The notes: a model not told the origin generated them from the letters alone. 64,000 nt of DNA from Sulfurimonas paralvinellae (GCF_014905135.1 NZ_CP041406.1:496001-560000), one strand, 5' to 3'. Shown: positions 47,335 to 57,332, counted from the stretch's first letter. Numbers and translations are program-made.

Positions 47335-47934
47335 ATGAACTATCCCGATTTTTTTGAGACAGTAGAGAGTATCCAGGTTCAAGATCCTTTGGCAAATATC
47401 TTAGGCGCTTTTGAAAAAGGCGAATACGAGATAACATATCTTGAAGTCGTAAAAGCGGCAGGGCATTCATGTCCGACTGTTGCCGGTGCTTATCTGATGG
47501 CAGACGAAGCTCTCAAAGCGCTTTATCCAAATGAAAGAGCCGTTCGCGGTAATATCAAAGTGGAGTTTAAAGAGTCACTTGAAGAGGGTGTTGCCGGAGT
47601 TATTGGTAATGTAATCACGCAGATCACAGGCGCTACATACAAAAGTGGATTTAAAGGGCTTGGCGGAAAATTTGCCCGTCACTCTTTGATGTTTTTTGAT
47701 GCAGATATCTCTTCTTCTGCAAGATTTACAAGAATTGATAACGCAAAGAGTGTAGATGTCATTTACAATCCATCATCAATTCCTGCAGATGCTGCAATGC
47801 AGCCATTGATGCAAAAGATAATGCAGGGTGCGGCCCAGCCGCAGGAAGTAAAACGTTTCGGCGAACTTTGGCAGGATAGAGTCAAAAGAGTATTTGAAAA
47901 CAGAGCTCAGGTGATCAGCGTAACAGAGCTTTAA
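47335..47934 (+). CDS. FmdE-like domain protein
   Basis: 199 residues, starting at the base after the xseA stop with AGGA 8 nt upstream. The segment AAGHSCPTVAGAYLMADEALKAL (around residue 42) matches the His-x-Cys-Pro motif of the FmdE/PF02663 fold from formylmethanofuran dehydrogenase subunit E. Later KVEFKESLEEGVAGVIGNVI and a KGLGGKFARH motif follow. No zinc-finger tail is present. The role in this bacterium is unknown, and nothing else of a methanofuran pathway is here. A family function in redox or cofactor binding is inference. Confidence 0.6.
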   Translation: MNYPDFFETVESIQVQDPLANILGAFEKGEYEITYLEVVKAAGHSCPTVAGAYLMADEALKALYPNERAVRGNIKVEFKESLEEGVAGVIGNVITQITGATYKSGFKGLGGKFARHSLMFFDADISSSARFTRIDNAKSVDVIYNPSSIPADAAMQPLMQKIMQGAAQPQEVKRFGELWQDRVKRVFENRAQVISVTEL

Positions 47935-47945
47935 AGCTTTGCTCT
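47925..47945. terminator. Hairpin between convergent FmdE-like and sppA genes
   Basis: Arms AGAGC (47925-47929) and GCTCT (47941-47945), enclosing AAAGC-type inner pairing and the stop codon of the FmdE-like gene; followed by ATTTTAAG. Short arms make this only a fair candidate for a bidirectional terminator. Confidence 0.4.
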
Positions 47946-48813
47946 ATTTTAAGATAAGTTCCGGAAAATAGGTCTGCAGAACTACGGCAGTTGATGCTGC
48001 AAGCTTTTTCATCAACTTGTCAAACTCATCTTCTTGATTCCATACAGGATGTGATACGCCGCTGAGAGTGACAAGTTCGTTTTTAGCATTGTATAGAACA
48101 CCGACTTCATCGATAAGACCGACATCCTTTGCCTGCTCTGCAGTGAAGATATGCGCATTGGCAAACATATCTCTTTTTTTGATATTGAGTTTTCTTGCCT
48201 TTGCAACATCGTGCGTGAACATATCGTATGTTCCTTGTATGACCTTGTTGAGTTCATTGATCTCATACTTTTTCCAAGGCCGATCCGGTGTGCCTATCTG
48301 TTTATAAAGACCGGCTTTTACCACCTGACTCTTTATCCCTATCTTTTTCATGATGCCGCTGAGATCGGCTCCTTGCATAATGACACCGATACTGCCGACC
48401 ATACTGCCCGGATTTGCGATGATCTTATCTGCCCAGATACTTGCATAGTAGCTTCCGCTTGCCATGGTTCCTTTCGCATAGACGATAACCGGTTTTTTCT
48501 CTTTGAGCCTTTTGAGGGCATAGGCGATTTCGACTGATGGTGCAACGGCTCCACCGGGAGAATCAACTGTGAGTAAAACACCTTTAATAGCATCGTTCTC
48601 AGCTGCTTTATCGATCTTTTGTACAATTTCTGTCGCATCCATAATAGGACCTGTCAGAAAAATTTGCTGCAGGTTGTTGGGTGTGAGTTCCTGCTTGCCT
48701 GCCGGTGCAAAAAGCAGTACGAGCAAGAGAATAAAAAGCATGGCTTTAAAATGATTTTGAATATAGTTGATGGTTGCGGACAGGGGAGAAAATATTTTCT
48801 TTAAAAACTCCAT
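47944..48813 (-). CDS. sppA: Signal peptide peptidase SppA
   Basis: Membrane serine protease that clears cleaved signal peptides. 289 residues, the short form. N-terminal transmembrane helix (about 21-40: HFKAMLFILLLVLLFAPAG). Catalytic serine region is GSMVGSIGVIMQGADL (about 140-155) with DSPGGAVAPSVEIAYAL and YAKGTMASGSYYAS giving the dyad partner lysine region. Overlaps mqnX by one base (its TAA-ATG junction). Order sppA-mqnX-aroQ-folK-flhF is the C. jejuni Cj0068-Cj0064 order. Confidence 0.93.
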   Translation of the reverse strand: MEFLKKIFSPLSATINYIQNHFKAMLFILLLVLLFAPAGKQELTPNNLQQIFLTGPIMDATEIVQKIDKAAENDAIKGVLLTVDSPGGAVAPSVEIAYALKRLKEKKPVIVYAKGTMASGSYYASIWADKIIANPGSMVGSIGVIMQGADLSGIMKKIGIKSQVVKAGLYKQIGTPDRPWKKYEINELNKVIQGTYDMFTHDVAKARKLNIKKRDMFANAHIFTAEQAKDVGLIDEVGVLYNAKNELVTLSGVSHPVWNQEDEFDKLMKKLAASTAVVLQTYFPELILK

Positions 48814-50036
48814 TACGCTTCTCCTTTTTCAAGTTTTCCGTTGATATAAACTTTGGAAATGTTGTATCTATGTAAAATAAGATGAACAGCCAGTTCAGGC
48901 GTTGGTTCAGATTCCAGATCAACGACGATCATGTCTGCATTTTTCCCTGCTTCGATGACTCCTGTATTAAGCCCGAGTGCTTCCGCTGCATCTATTGTAA
49001 CACCGTTAATGAGTGCTTGAGCAAATTTTTGAAGCGGTGCATCACTGTGCATAAAGAGTGATATCTTCATCTCTTCAAAAAGATCGAGATCATAGTTCGA
49101 GCTCAGGCCGTCCGTTGCAACTACCCAGCGGATATTATTTTTATTAAGTTCTTTGATATTAAGGGTCGGATTGCCGAGAAGTCTGTTTGAGATCGGACAG
49201 TGAATGACTGTCAGATTGTTTTTTGCTATGGTTCTTATCTCTTCTTCGTTGGCATTCGTTACATGCGTGAGGAGTGTGTCCGTTCCCTCAAAGTATTCTA
49301 AAAACTCCTCTGCAGAAGTAACGCTTTTATCTTGTGAAAGCATCTTGTCAAAAAACTCTTTAAAATCACCTTTGTCTTCATCGAGCCACTCTCGCTCGGC
49401 AATACTTTCCATGAAATGCGCTGTGAGTTTGAGGTTTTCATTCTTCGCGATCTCTACAGCTTTTTTAACTAAGATCGGATGGACAGAGTAGGGTGAGTGA
49501 ATAGCAACTGCCGGATAGAAACCTTCGCGTTTTATAGTCTTAGAAGCATCAAGCCGTGCTGTAAAATCACTAAAGAGAGCATCGGCCATATTTGCCTGTG
49601 AACCGATAAGTTCATTGAAAAAGACGACATTTTGTTTTGCTTTTGCGCAGGCTTCAAGGTCCATAGCGTGAGAGCTGATAGCGCCAAAGGTAGTGATGCC
49701 GCCTTCTAGCATTCTCTCAATGGCCTTAGACATACACTCTTTATCACAGTCATTGATAAGGTCGGCTCTGTTCTCTATAACGCTGTAGAGCCAGTTGAGA
49801 AAATCTCCGTAAGAGAGTTCTGTCTTGTTCTTTGAAAATTCAATGTGAACGTGAGCATTAATAAGTCCCGGCATCAAAAGAGAGTGTTCACGCAGCGTCG
49901 TAACTTCAGCATCTGGAAATTCTTCAATAAGCTCTTCAAAAGGAGCTATCTTTTGTATCTGTTTGTCAAAAGCGACGGAGAGGTTAGCAACGACTCTGTC
50001 ACGCAGCATAATGTAATGAGGTGTAATGATTTTCAT
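48813..50036 (-). CDS. mqnX: Aminofutalosine deaminase MqnX
   Basis: Deaminates 6-amino-6-deoxyfutalosine in the futalosine route to menaquinone. 407 residues, amidohydrolase barrel. Metal-binding GLINAHVHIEFSKN (HxH), KLTAHFMES, LLTHVTN and the VVATDGLSSNYDLD Asp match the subgroup, and NPTLNIKELN and GKNADMIVVDL close it. The reading frame lies upstream of sppA on the minus strand. By position and motif it equals Cj0067/HP0267. Divergent from aroQ. Confidence 0.88.
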   Translation of the reverse strand: MKIITPHYIMLRDRVVANLSVAFDKQIQKIAPFEELIEEFPDAEVTTLREHSLLMPGLINAHVHIEFSKNKTELSYGDFLNWLYSVIENRADLINDCDKECMSKAIERMLEGGITTFGAISSHAMDLEACAKAKQNVVFFNELIGSQANMADALFSDFTARLDASKTIKREGFYPAVAIHSPYSVHPILVKKAVEIAKNENLKLTAHFMESIAEREWLDEDKGDFKEFFDKMLSQDKSVTSAEEFLEYFEGTDTLLTHVTNANEEEIRTIAKNNLTVIHCPISNRLLGNPTLNIKELNKNNIRWVVATDGLSSNYDLDLFEEMKISLFMHSDAPLQKFAQALINGVTIDAAEALGLNTGVIEAGKNADMIVVDLESEPTPELAVHLILHRYNISKVYINGKLEKGEA

Positions 50037-50058
50037 ATATATTCTCTAGTTTTTTATA

Positions 50059-50064
50059 ATTATA
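50059..50064 (-). promoter_or_regulatory. TATAAT box of the mqnX-sppA promoter
   Basis: On the minus strand a perfect TATAAT, 22 nt before the mqnX ATG, in an AT-rich intergenic region. Confidence 0.45.
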
Positions 50065-50088
50065 CACTTTATTTAATAATACTTTAGG

Positions 50089-50094
50089 TAAAAT
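50089..50094 (+). promoter_or_regulatory. aroQ: Candidate -10 box for aroQ
   Basis: TAAAAT, 28 nt before the aroQ ATG, in the same divergent intergenic region as the mqnX promoter. Weak alone. Confidence 0.35.
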
Positions 50095-50122
50095 AAATAC
50101 CAAAATCATAAAAAGGTTAAAA

Positions 50123-50605
50123 ATGAAAATAGTAGTGATTCAAGGTCCAAATTTAAATATGCTTGGTGTTCGAGAGCAAAATATCTATGGTCCAATGAAA
50201 TTAGAGCAGATTCATGCGCAAATGAAAGAAGTAGCAACACAAAACGGTGTAGAGATCGAATTTTTTCAAAGCAATCTCGAAGGCGAGATTGTAGATAAGA
50301 TCCAAGAGTGTTACGGTGAAGCACAGGGTATCATCATTAATGCTGCAGCATATACACACACTTCAATTGCTATTCGTGATGCTATCTCTGCTGTAAGTCT
50401 TCCTGCTATTGAAGTACATATTTCTAATATATATCGTCGTGAAGAGTTCCGTCAGAAAAATCTTATTGCACCTGTATGTGCATCTTCAGTTATCGGTTTT
50501 GGTCCATTTGGTTATCATTTGGCGATGATGGGTATGCTTCAGATCATGAATGAGATCAAAGCGGCTCAAGAAGCACAGGCGCAAGCACAACAAGCACAAG
50601 CGTAA
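50123..50605 (+). CDS. aroQ: Type II 3-dehydroquinate dehydratase
   Basis: Third step of the shikimate pathway. 160 residues. [16 protein letters not shown] (catalytic Tyr in NIYG) and [16 protein letters not shown] (family INPAAYTHTS) plus the [12 protein letters not shown] loop are diagnostic. The C-terminal 15 residues are Ala/Gln repeats ([10 protein letters not shown]), an unusual tail that is probably disordered. AAGG precedes the ATG by 6 nt. It heads the flagellar-linked run folK-flhF-flhG. Confidence 0.95.
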   Translation: MKIVVIQGPNLNMLGVREQNIYGPMKLEQIHAQMKEVATQNGVEIEFFQSNLEGEIVDKIQECYGEAQGIIINAAAYTHTSIAIRDAISAVSLPAIEVHISNIYRREEFRQKNLIAPVCASSVIGFGPFGYHLAMMGMLQIMNEIKAAQEAQAQAQQAQA

Positions 50606-50613
50606 AGAGTAAG

Positions 50614-51099
50614 ATGTATCGCTCACGCAGAGTAAGAGAAGATCTGACATCTTTTTACGGTGGGCACTTTCCCTATGCTGCTACAAGCCAAACTTCACTA
50701 CGCTATGAAGTGACGGTCGGCATAGGCGGCAATCTCGGCGATGTGCGCCGCAGATTTGAACATCTTTTTTTTGCTTTAAAAAGAGAGAGACAGGTAGAAG
50801 TTCTGAGAACATCGTTGATTTTGAAAAATCCTCCTTTTGGATACAAAGAGCAGGATGATTTTTTTAACGCAATCATTGTTCTCAAGACCTCAATGCAGCC
50901 AAAAGAGTTTTTACGTTATCTGCATAGAGTTGAGAAAAGATTTGGCAGACGCAGAAGTTTTGCAAATGCACCAAGGACATTAGATTTGGATATTATATTT
51001 TTTGACAATCGTGAAGTAAAGACAAAAGATCTAACCATTCCACATGCCGCTTGGTTTGAGCGTGAGAGTGTTCTTATTCCGCTTGCAGGAGTGAAATAG
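50614..51099 (+). CDS. folK: 2-amino-4-hydroxy-6-hydroxymethyldihydropteridine diphosphokinase
   Basis: Transfers pyrophosphate from ATP to the pterin alcohol in folate synthesis. 161 residues, with an N-terminal extension of about 33 basic residues before VTVGIGGNLGDVRRRFE (family VGLGSNLGD). Catalytic parts RRRSFANAPRTLDLDIIFF (RTLDLDI) and IPHAAWFERESVLIPL are conserved. One CTCACGCA octamer is at 50622, in the Ser-Arg-Arg codons right after the start. Its stop overlaps flhF by one base (TAGTG). Confidence 0.94.
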   Translation: MYRSRRVREDLTSFYGGHFPYAATSQTSLRYEVTVGIGGNLGDVRRRFEHLFFALKRERQVEVLRTSLILKNPPFGYKEQDDFFNAIIVLKTSMQPKEFLRYLHRVEKRFGRRRSFANAPRTLDLDIIFFDNREVKTKDLTIPHAAWFERESVLIPLAGVK

Positions 51100-52391
51100 T
51101 GAAGATTCTGACATTTACAGGTAAGACACCTTCTGAAGCACTGAAAAAAGCGAAGATGGAGATCGGTGATGAGGGAATGCTCATCGAGACCAAAGAGATC
51201 CAAAAAAAAGCGCTTGGACGTGACGGACTCTATGAGATAGTGATCGGTATCGATGAAGATATGATCCCCGCAACATATCAAAAAGCTACAAAGCCGCTTT
51301 CAAAACAGCAGCCTATTAAAGATAAAAGTCAGGATGTTCTTTATGATATTTCCAATGCTGCAAGACAGATCTCTGAGATAAGCAAAGTCGTTGATGATCC
51401 GTTGGAAAAATATATGGGCCCGACAGCAGGATTGCAGGAAAGATCATTACAAGCAGCGGTTGAACCTACAGAGCTAAAAGAGATAAAATCTGAGATCAAC
51501 AAGCTTACGGATAAAGTCAAGATCATTCAAAATATGTTCTGGGATGAAAAAGCACCGGATCTGGAGCGTCAAATTCCACCGGAGTTTGCCGAAATATACA
51601 GACTTGCTTCACAAAGCGGTATGAATAAAGAGCATCTTGATATGCTGATGCAGATAACTTTGGAGCATATGCCTCTGAAGATGCGTGAAAATTCATCGAC
51701 TGTCAAGCGCTATTTTCAGACTATTTTACGAAAAATGGTACCGATACGTCGTGAAACACCTCCGGCTATGGGAACAAAAAAGGTCATTATGCTTGTCGGG
51801 CCTACGGGTGTCGGTAAGACAACATCCATTGCAAAACTCGCAGCACGCTACTCTTTTTTAATGGAAAAGAAATATAAGGTCGGTCTTGTCGTTTTAGATA
51901 CTTACCGTATCGGTGCCGTTGAACAGCTGATGCAATATGCCCGTATGATGAAACTTGGCATTGAGACGGTCGTGGATCCTCCGGAATTCTCTCACGCACT
52001 CGATTCGCTTAAATATTGTGACTATATTCTTATAGATACTATGGGATCATCGCCATACGATAAGAACAAAATAGAGAAGATTTACGAATGTCTCAATGCA
52101 AATACGACAGAGTATCATGTCGATGTTGTTCTCGTTATGCCTAGTTCTATAAAGTATGAAGATCTGAAAGTCACCTATGAGAATTTTTCATCTTTGGGTA
52201 TTGATACCCTGATGTTTACGAAACTAGATGAGACGATGGGGTTTGGAAATATCTTTTCACTGGCCTATGAGACGAAAAAGCCTATTTCGTATTTTTCCGT
52301 AGGGCAGGAAGTTCCCGAAGATCTTGTGACGGCGTCGAGTGACTTTTTGGTTGAGTGTCTACTGCATGGATTTAACAGGAGTAAAGCATGA
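51099..52391 (+). CDS. flhF: Flagellar SRP-like GTPase FlhF
   Basis: Places the flagellum at the pole and, with FlhG, sets its number. GTG start; 430 residues. N-terminal basic domain, then the NG core: GPTGVGKTTSIAKLA (about 233-247), LDTYRIGAVEQL, LIDTMGSSPYDKNK and FTKLDETMGFGN. The next gene, flhG, overlaps by 4 nt. One CTCACGCA octamer (51991). Together with flgR and fliA it governs the flagellar hierarchy in Campylobacter. Confidence 0.96.
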   Translation: MKILTFTGKTPSEALKKAKMEIGDEGMLIETKEIQKKALGRDGLYEIVIGIDEDMIPATYQKATKPLSKQQPIKDKSQDVLYDISNAARQISEISKVVDDPLEKYMGPTAGLQERSLQAAVEPTELKEIKSEINKLTDKVKIIQNMFWDEKAPDLERQIPPEFAEIYRLASQSGMNKEHLDMLMQITLEHMPLKMRENSSTVKRYFQTILRKMVPIRRETPPAMGTKKVIMLVGPTGVGKTTSIAKLAARYSFLMEKKYKVGLVVLDTYRIGAVEQLMQYARMMKLGIETVVDPPEFSHALDSLKYCDYILIDTMGSSPYDKNKIEKIYECLNANTTEYHVDVVLVMPSSIKYEDLKVTYENFSSLGIDTLMFTKLDETMGFGNIFSLAYETKKPISYFSVGQEVPEDLVTASSDFLVECLLHGFNRSKA

Positions 52392-53272
52392 TAGGCCATC
52401 AAGCTGAAAAACTCGAAGAACTGGTAGCATCCAATACAAAAGCCGGCCCTAGAAAATCCAAAAAAACACGTTTTATTGCCATCACATCAGGCAAAGGCGG
52501 TGTCGGTAAAAGTACAATAAGCTCAAATCTTGCATACACTTTGGCACAGCGTGGACTTAATGTCGGTATCTTTGATGCAGATATCGGTCTTGCAAACCTC
52601 GATGTGATGTTTAACGTTAAGATAAAGAAAAATATCCTACATGTTTTAAAAGGTGAAGCGACAGTCAGTGATATACTTATCCCTATAACGCGAAATTTGA
52701 TTCTTATTCCGGGTGAAAGCGGTGATGAGATACTCAAATACGCTGATATGGCACTTTTTGAGCGCTTTATGGAAGAGGCACAGGTGCTGGATAAACTTGA
52801 TGTAATGATCATAGATACAGGTGCCGGAATAGGTGAGCATATTCAAATGTTTCTCGATGCGGCAGATGATGTCATCGTCGTGACTGTTCCTGACCCGGCT
52901 GCTATTACTGATGCTTATGCGACAATCAAAACGATTGCCGCCTTGCGTGATGATGTCGGCATGATAATGAATCAGGTAAAAAGTGAAAAAGAAGCGGTAG
53001 GTGTTTTTGAAAAGATAAAAAAAGTTGCCCGTGCAAATATCGGCAGTGATTTGGACTTGACACTCGTGGGGAAAATAAATGCTGATGCGAAAGTTGCCAG
53101 TGCCATTAAACAAAGAGCACTCTTCTCAGCACTCTATCCATCGGCTTTGGCAACGAAAGATATAGAAGCTATAGCGAATAAGGTGGCTCTTAAGCTGGAA
53201 CGAAATGTGCTGGTTACTTCAAACGAAAGTGGACTCAGTGGCCTGTTTAGAAGGCTTATGGATCATTTTTAA
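52388..53272 (+). CDS. flhG: MinD-like ATPase FlhG
   Basis: 294 residues. Deviant Walker A SGKGGVGKSTISSNLA at 34-49, Walker B IIDTGAGIGEHI, and a MinD-type amphipathic C-terminus. The ParA/MinD fold restrains FlhF and limits flagellar number. Its stop lies 17 nt before a small membrane gene. The family hallmark, the FlhF-FlhG pair with a 4-nt overlap, is clear. Confidence 0.95.
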   Translation: MIGHQAEKLEELVASNTKAGPRKSKKTRFIAITSGKGGVGKSTISSNLAYTLAQRGLNVGIFDADIGLANLDVMFNVKIKKNILHVLKGEATVSDILIPITRNLILIPGESGDEILKYADMALFERFMEEAQVLDKLDVMIIDTGAGIGEHIQMFLDAADDVIVVTVPDPAAITDAYATIKTIAALRDDVGMIMNQVKSEKEAVGVFEKIKKVARANIGSDLDLTLVGKINADAKVASAIKQRALFSALYPSALATKDIEAIANKVALKLERNVLVTSNESGLSGLFRRLMDHF

Positions 53273-53289
53273 TAATGTTGGGGTAGTAT

Positions 53290-53625
53290 ATGTTAGGTGA
53301 GAATTTTGTCTATTTCTTTACAGTGCTTGGCTTTTTTGTCGGTACTATTTTTGGCATTTTAAAGTCATTTGATGCTGAAGGATTGATAACATACACCTTT
53401 CTCATTACAACGTTCTTTTATCTTTTTTCGCATATTATTGTCGCATTTTACTATAGAACGATCGTTGTCAAAGCCTATAACTTTCCAAAAGAGAGGCATG
53501 AGATAGAACTTGACCTTTTTGTTAAAGAGATAAACAAACGTGAAAAGCTGATAGATTCGGCATGCAGGCTTACTGATGCGGCGATGAAGATGAATAATGA
53601 AGATATGGCAGGGCAGAAGCTATGA
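53290..53625 (+). CDS. Small membrane protein between flhG and fliA
   Basis: 111 residues, two hydrophobic helices (about 4-25 and 33-55), then a charged helical tail (KINKREKLIDSACRLTDAA). It corresponds in position to the uncharacterised Cj0062c of C. jejuni. Ribosome site GGGG tagtat. It overlaps fliA by 4 nt (ATGA), so it belongs to the flagellar operon; a role in motility is inferred only from place. Confidence 0.75.
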   Translation: MLGENFVYFFTVLGFFVGTIFGILKSFDAEGLITYTFLITTFFYLFSHIIVAFYYRTIVVKAYNFPKERHEIELDLFVKEINKREKLIDSACRLTDAAMKMNNEDMAGQKL

Positions 53626-54308
53626 TGGCAAATGCATATGTCCAGGACCTCAAACATAAAGAAGATGAACTGGCAATTCAATATCTTCCTGCTGTAAAAG
53701 CAATGGCATTTCGTCTCAAAGAGCGGCTTCCGAGTTCTGTTGATTTTTCCGATCTTTCAGCAATAGGTACTGAAGAATTGATAAAACTGGCCCGCCGCTA
53801 TGATGAAAACTTGAATGATTCTTTTTGGGGGTATGCCAAAAAGAGAGTCTATGGGGCAATGCTCGATTACCTAAGAAGTCTTGACATTCTTTCACGGGCA
53901 AGTCGTAAACTGGTTAAACAGATAGACTATGCTGTTGAAGAGTATCGTTTAACGCATGATGAAGAGCCAAGTGATGAAGAACTTGCAGAAATGTTGGAAG
54001 AAGACATTGATAAGGTGCATGAAGCAAGGGTGGCCTCGAGTATTTATACGGTGATGCCGCTTCATGATCAGCTTCAAGTCGGTGATGAAGGTGCAGCACT
54101 TGCACAGATAGAGAAAGATGAACTTGTTGAGGTTATTAAAAAAGTGCTCTCGACATATAAAGAGCGTGAGCAGATGATTATTCAGCTTTACTATTTTGAA
54201 GAGTTGACACTCAAAGAGATAAGCGATATACTCAATATAACTGAATCAAGAATTTCACAGATTCATAAATCGGTAATACAAAAAATTAAAGCAGGGATAG
54301 GGGCATAG
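53622..54308 (+). CDS. fliA: Flagellar sigma factor FliA (sigma-28)
   Basis: 228 residues. Region 2 (AMAFRLKERLPSSVDFSDLSAIGTEELIKLARRYD, in parts) and region 4 (YFEELTLKEISDILNITESRISQIHKS) with the sigma-28 helix-turn-helix. Drives late flagellar and chemotaxis promoters; usually restrained by FlgM (not here). Start ATG overlaps the preceding gene; fliM starts one base after the stop. Confidence 0.96.
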   Translation: MMANAYVQDLKHKEDELAIQYLPAVKAMAFRLKERLPSSVDFSDLSAIGTEELIKLARRYDENLNDSFWGYAKKRVYGAMLDYLRSLDILSRASRKLVKQIDYAVEEYRLTHDEEPSDEELAEMLEEDIDKVHEARVASSIYTVMPLHDQLQVGDEGAALAQIEKDELVEVIKKVLSTYKEREQMIIQLYYFEELTLKEISDILNITESRISQIHKSVIQKIKAGIGA

Positions 54309-54309
54309 T

Positions 54310-55404
54310 ATGGCAGATATACTTTCGCAAGAAGAGATAGATGCGCTTCTGGATGTCGTTGAAGATGAAGGTGATGAGGTCCTAGAGAGCGGTGATGACA
54401 ATCTTTTGCCTCAGCGACAGGTAACACTCTATGACTTCAAGCGTCCTAACCGTGTCTCAAAAGAGCAGCTGCGTGCTTTTCGCGGTGTTCATGACAAAAT
54501 GGCACGTTCGCTTGCTTCGCAGATATCATCCATCATGCGTTCCATTGTAGAGATTCAGCTTCACTCTGTTGATCAGATGACCTATGGCGAGTTCTTGATG
54601 AGTCTGCCAAATCCTACAAGTTTTAATGTTTTTTCCATGAAACCACTTGAAGGAAGCGGCGTCATTGAGATAAATCCTTCCATTGCATTTCCGATGCTTG
54701 ACCGTCTTTTGGGTGGAAAAGGAGAGCCATTTGATGCCAGTCGAGAGTTCTCAGATATAGAGCTCTCACTCTTTGAAACAATCCTGCGTGTTATGATGAG
54801 CACACTCAAAGAGGCTTGGGGACCTGTCATGGATGTTTATCCGACAGTCGAATCAAAAGAGTCCTCTCCAAATGTTGTGCAGATTGTCGCACAAAATGAG
54901 ATCGTTGTGATGGTTGTAATGGAAATCATCATCGGACACAGTTCAGGAATGATGAACATCTGTTATCCTGTAATCTCTCTCGAGCCGATATTGCCAAAGC
55001 TGGCTTCTCGTGATCTTATGCTGAATGAGACCAGTTCAAAAAAGAGTAGAAACACAGAACTAAAAGTACTTCTTGGTGGTGCCAAGGTTGATGTAGAAGC
55101 CAATTTAGGGGATGCTGATCTCTCTATGGCAGAGATTTTAGATTTAAAAGTCGGTGATGTACTGAGACTTTCAAGTCCGGCAAATGATATCGTAACTGTA
55201 GCCGTTGACGGCAAAGAACGCTTTCATGGTGAGATAGGACTGCGTCGTTTTAGAAAATCTATTCAGATTACAGAAGTGATTGAAACAGAAAAAGATGCTG
55301 TTAAACGTGCATTGGAAAATCTTGAAAAACAGAGACATGAAAAGATCTCCGGTGTTCGGGATATAATTCATGAAGATGAAACAGCAGAAGATGAGGATAT
55401 ATAG
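54310..55404 (+). CDS. fliM: Flagellar motor switch protein FliM
   Basis: 364 residues. N-terminal CheY-binding peptide ADILSQEEIDALLD (residues 2-15), the middle CheC-like domain with MIEIN/IEINPSIAFPMLDRLLGG (split), and the C-terminal SpoA domain (about 270-340). Part of the C-ring that reverses motor direction. A GVHDKMARSLASQI helix supports the call. It continues directly into fliY. Confidence 0.96.
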   Translation: MADILSQEEIDALLDVVEDEGDEVLESGDDNLLPQRQVTLYDFKRPNRVSKEQLRAFRGVHDKMARSLASQISSIMRSIVEIQLHSVDQMTYGEFLMSLPNPTSFNVFSMKPLEGSGVIEINPSIAFPMLDRLLGGKGEPFDASREFSDIELSLFETILRVMMSTLKEAWGPVMDVYPTVESKESSPNVVQIVAQNEIVVMVVMEIIIGHSSGMMNICYPVISLEPILPKLASRDLMLNETSSKKSRNTELKVLLGGAKVDVEANLGDADLSMAEILDLKVGDVLRLSSPANDIVTVAVDGKERFHGEIGLRRFRKSIQITEVIETEKDAVKRALENLEKQRHEKISGVRDIIHEDETAEDEDI

Positions 55405-56277
55405 ATGAGTGATTTTATTAAACTCTTTGAAGAAGAGACGGTAGGTACGATTGAAGCACTTGTTGGCACAGCACCATCATTGGAATTGAAAGAAGAGCAA
55501 GAGTTAAGTATCATATCCAATATAGTACCGCCAATCGTTCTTGTAAAGATTTCAATAACAGGTGATGTTGATGCTGATGTAATGGTGGCATTTCCACCAA
55601 ATCTAGTAGCTTCACTCTCTGATATGATGATGGGTGAAGATCCAAGTGAGCGAGACGATGTCAATGATGACGACATGGATGCTGCAAAAGAGATAGTTTC
55701 AAATATATTCGGTGCTATTTCAAATGCACTCTCAGCGCAGAAAGAGTTGCCGGTACTCTCTTTTTCAGTAGAGAGCATAGAGCTTGTTAAAGATGATGAC
55801 GAAGTAAGTTTGGAAGCTTTTAACAGGATGTTTGTTTACAAGTTTGCACTTGATAATATTCACTCCCTTATGATGTTCATTATTGATGAAAAACTTTACA
55901 ATGCACTTTATGACTCCAGCAAAGAGACAAGTGCAGCTGTGGCAGGTACATCAAACGATAGTTACACTGAGCATAATTGTGAAGGTGAAGCTGTCAACCT
56001 AAGCAGTGAAGAGATGAAGAACATCGCACTCATTATGGATGTGAAATTACCTGTTCGAGTGCGTATCGGTAAAAAACGAATGCTTTTAAAAGATGTACTT
56101 AATATGGATATAGGATCTGTGATAGAGCTTAACCAGTTAGCGAATGATCCACTTGAAATCTTGGTAGATAATCATGTTATAGCTCAAGGAGAAGTCGTTA
56201 TAGTTGATGGAAACTTCGGTGTTCAGATAACAACGATAGGAACGAAAAAAGAACGTCTTAATCAACTTAAAGGTTAA
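55405..56277 (+). CDS. fliY: Flagellar motor switch protein FliY
   Basis: 290 residues, begins at the base after the fliM stop. The N-terminal part (1-190) is a CheC-like phosphatase-type fold ([37 protein letters not shown]), and the C-terminal 85 residues are a FliN/SpoA domain ([41 protein letters not shown], in parts). This fusion form replaces or joins FliN in Campylobacterota. Some relatives have CheY-P phosphatase activity; the sites are not clear here. Confidence 0.93.
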   Translation: MSDFIKLFEEETVGTIEALVGTAPSLELKEEQELSIISNIVPPIVLVKISITGDVDADVMVAFPPNLVASLSDMMMGEDPSERDDVNDDDMDAAKEIVSNIFGAISNALSAQKELPVLSFSVESIELVKDDDEVSLEAFNRMFVYKFALDNIHSLMMFIIDEKLYNALYDSSKETSAAVAGTSNDSYTEHNCEGEAVNLSSEEMKNIALIMDVKLPVRVRIGKKRMLLKDVLNMDIGSVIELNQLANDPLEILVDNHVIAQGEVVIVDGNFGVQITTIGTKKERLNQLKG

Positions 56278-56300
56278 GCGTTAATATTAAGGAAAAGAAA

Positions 56301-57332
56301 ATGTCACCGAAAAAAAAGGTGCTTGTAGGTATGAGCGGAGGTGTTGACTCCACAGTTACCACACTTTTGTTAAAAGAAGAAGGCTATGAAGTAGAAGGCC
56401 TTTATATGAAACTGCACTCAAAGCCGGGATATCATGAGATACATCAGGCACGTGCACAAAAAGCTGCTGATTTTGTCGGTATCAAACTTCATGTACTTGA
56501 TCTGCAGGAAAAATTCAATAAAAATGTATTTCAGCCGTTTATAGATACATATGCCGAGGGAAAAACACCAAATCCCTGTGCACTTTGTAATCGTACAATG
56601 AAATTTGGAGAGATGATACAGTTCGCCGATCAAATAGGTGCAGATTATCTAGCAACCGGACACTATATAAAAACAGATGGTGAGTTTTTTTATCAAGCAG
56701 AAGATGATACAAAAGATCAGAGCTATTTTCTTTTTTATGTAAACAAAGAGATTCTGCCAAGACTTAAATTTCCACTTGGAGAGAGAAAAAAAAGTGACAT
56801 AAAAAGATTGGCAGCTTCCATTAAAGGTTTGGAGTCTTTCGCATCACAGGCTGAATCAAGTGAAATATGTTTTGTTGAAACTACATATACAGATGTATTA
56901 AAAGATCATGTTCAAGTAGATCAGGTGGGTGAAGTACTTGATACACAAGGCAATGTTGTCGGTGAACATAAGGGGTATATGCATTATACAATTGGAAAAC
57001 GTCGCGGTTTCACTGTAAAAGGTGCACATGACCCTCACTTTGTTACGAAGATCATCCCTGAAAAAAACCAGATAATCGTAGGTAAAAGAGAAGATCTTGC
57101 ATGTAATGAAGTTGTCATAGATAATCTTAACATGTTTCATGATGAAAAAGAGTTTGATACAACTGTAAAATTACGTTATCGAACAAAAGCAGTAAAATGT
57201 CATGTAAAAATAGAAGATGATAAAGCGCATATAAAATTAGAAGAGGGTGTATTCGGTGTTGCTGTTGGTCAGGCTGCTGTTTTTTATGATGATGATAAGC
57301 TCATAGGTGGTGGTTGGATTATCGATGCATAA
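56301..57332 (+). CDS. mnmA: tRNA-specific 2-thiouridylase MnmA
   Basis: 343 residues. Adenylates then thiolates U34 of Lys, Glu and Gln tRNAs. PP-loop [11 protein letters not shown] (10-20), catalytic Cys96 in [10 protein letters not shown], and Cys190 in [13 protein letters not shown] is 7 nt before the ATG. Follows fliY as in C. jejuni. No gene lies between it and the rRNA operon. Confidence 0.96.
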   Translation: MSPKKKVLVGMSGGVDSTVTTLLLKEEGYEVEGLYMKLHSKPGYHEIHQARAQKAADFVGIKLHVLDLQEKFNKNVFQPFIDTYAEGKTPNPCALCNRTMKFGEMIQFADQIGADYLATGHYIKTDGEFFYQAEDDTKDQSYFLFYVNKEILPRLKFPLGERKKSDIKRLAASIKGLESFASQAESSEICFVETTYTDVLKDHVQVDQVGEVLDTQGNVVGEHKGYMHYTIGKRRGFTVKGAHDPHFVTKIIPEKNQIIVGKREDLACNEVVIDNLNMFHDEKEFDTTVKLRYRTKAVKCHVKIEDDKAHIKLEEGVFGVAVGQAAVFYDDDKLIGGGWIIDA

